Source of the DNA: Sinotaia quadrata
Taxonomy: Eukaryota > Mollusca > Gastropoda > Architaenioglossa > Viviparidae
Reading direction: 5' to 3'
Length of the DNA: 64,000 nt
NCBI GenBank assembly: GCA_028829895.1
Contig: CM054180.1
Location: 112,519,135 to 112,583,134 of the forward strand
In this document: one piece after another, positions 63,439 through 64,000 of the stretch
Layout: every line of letters begins with the position of its first letter
Numbering within the stretch: position 1 is the first letter of the stretch
Notes under the pieces: generated by a model
What the model saw: the letters and a program-made list of their open reading frames with translations, nothing else
The model's database searches: none
Told to the model about the DNA's origin: nothing
Made by a program: the position numbers and the translations under genes

Positions 63439-64000
63439 TGTTAGATGATGGGAGGTACCTGATAAACACTTGATCACTACGTTGTTTCCCAGGGAAACCC
63501 AATTATTTCTTATAGTTTAACGAATTTAAAATAAGCAGTCAAAGAGATATTTTACTTAGAAATCGTGGGCCGTCTTTCGCCCAAATATCTTCACTAAATG
63601 AGGACCTTTGCTTTTTTCTTAGTTTTCTGAAATAATTCCAACAAAACGTGTATTTTTCAATTTAGTATTTTGTCCTTTTATTAACAATGTTTGGAATTTC
63701 ACAATTAAATGATTATTTATTTTAGTAATTGAACCACTGATTAAACTGCTATCAATAAATACATTTATTCATCACAACTTTCTTGTACGTGAAAACTGTT
63801 CTTAGATGACTTCATTGTAGTTTATTTGGATTTATAAAACTAACAGGTTTTAACAGTTCATTTCAATTTCAAATGTAAATTTGATTCCATAGTGTCATAA
63901 ATGGTCAGTCATTATTCTTTTGGGCCTAATGAAAATAATACCAAATTAATTTTACAAGTAGAAACTGCAATGATAAAAATAAAATTATAGTAGCATAATT
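63439..64000. repeat. Extra segment of unit 4, matching unit 2, cut by window edge
   Basis: Begins GTTAGATGATGGGAGGTACC and follows the unit 2 segment (27716 onwards) closely to the end of the window. Same placement after CTGCAGAGT. Confidence 0.7.

Larger units (their letters stand above)
55756..64000 (-). repeat. Tandem unit 4 of the TRIM-NHR gene array, partial
   Basis: The left part of a fourth unit, cut by the right edge before the RING exon. It carries a solo LTR at 57026-58689, NHR exons 4, 3 and 2, the antisense signal-peptide-like frame and the start of the extra segment otherwise seen only in unit 2. Relative to unit 1 it lacks most of the sequence matching 5140-5405 (junction at about 62396). 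Confidence 0.85.

Overview
This is a piece of AT-rich animal (eukaryotic) nuclear DNA. It has split genes with GT-AG introns, long CA, CT and TA microsatellites, minisatellites, solo LTRs and no operon-like gene packing. The gene family is a RING/B-box/coiled-coil (TRIM-type) protein joined to a neuralized homology repeat (NHR). TRIM families expanded in tandem and an AT-rich genome fit an invertebrate such as a mollusc or an arthropod, but nothing in the sequence settles the phylum.

The window holds a head-to-tail array of a 17-20 kb unit, all on the minus strand: unit 1 at about 1-20085, unit 2 at 20086-38486, unit 3 at 38487-55755, and unit 4 from 55756 past the right edge. Read leftwards, each full unit contains a single large coding exon (366 codons: RING, two B-boxes, coiled coil). 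Three phase-0 exons of 48, 53-55 and 60 codons then follow and together encode one NHR domain. Genes 1 and 2 keep all four exons. Gene 3 has lost the last two NHR exons in a deletion. Gene 4 shows its three NHR exons, and its RING exon lies outside the window. All splice sites listed were read directly from the sequence. No terminal exon was identified after the last NHR exon.

Inside the intron between the RING/coiled-coil exon and the first NHR exon, on the opposite strand, every unit carries a short reading frame that looks like a signal peptide. It ends in a phase-1 splice donor in units 1 and 3, and that donor is destroyed in units 2 and 4. This is the most unexpected candidate in the window.

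The spacers between genes hold a MITE-like inverted-repeat element, minisatellites of 35, 39, 46, 47 and 50 bp, a conserved block present twice per unit, and a paired E-box segment next to splice donors on both strands. Three unit-specific insertions with TG...CA ends and 5-bp target duplications are solo LTRs. Two are from one family in opposite orientations and the third is from another family. The array was therefore built first and hit by retrotransposons later, and it has been reshuffled by unequal exchange or gene conversion, because different parts of the units pair up differently.

Functionally, the array looks like a young family of cytosolic E3 ubiquitin ligases with an NHR as the presumed target-binding module. 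The family relationship is inferred from domain motifs. Substrates and expression cannot be read from the DNA.
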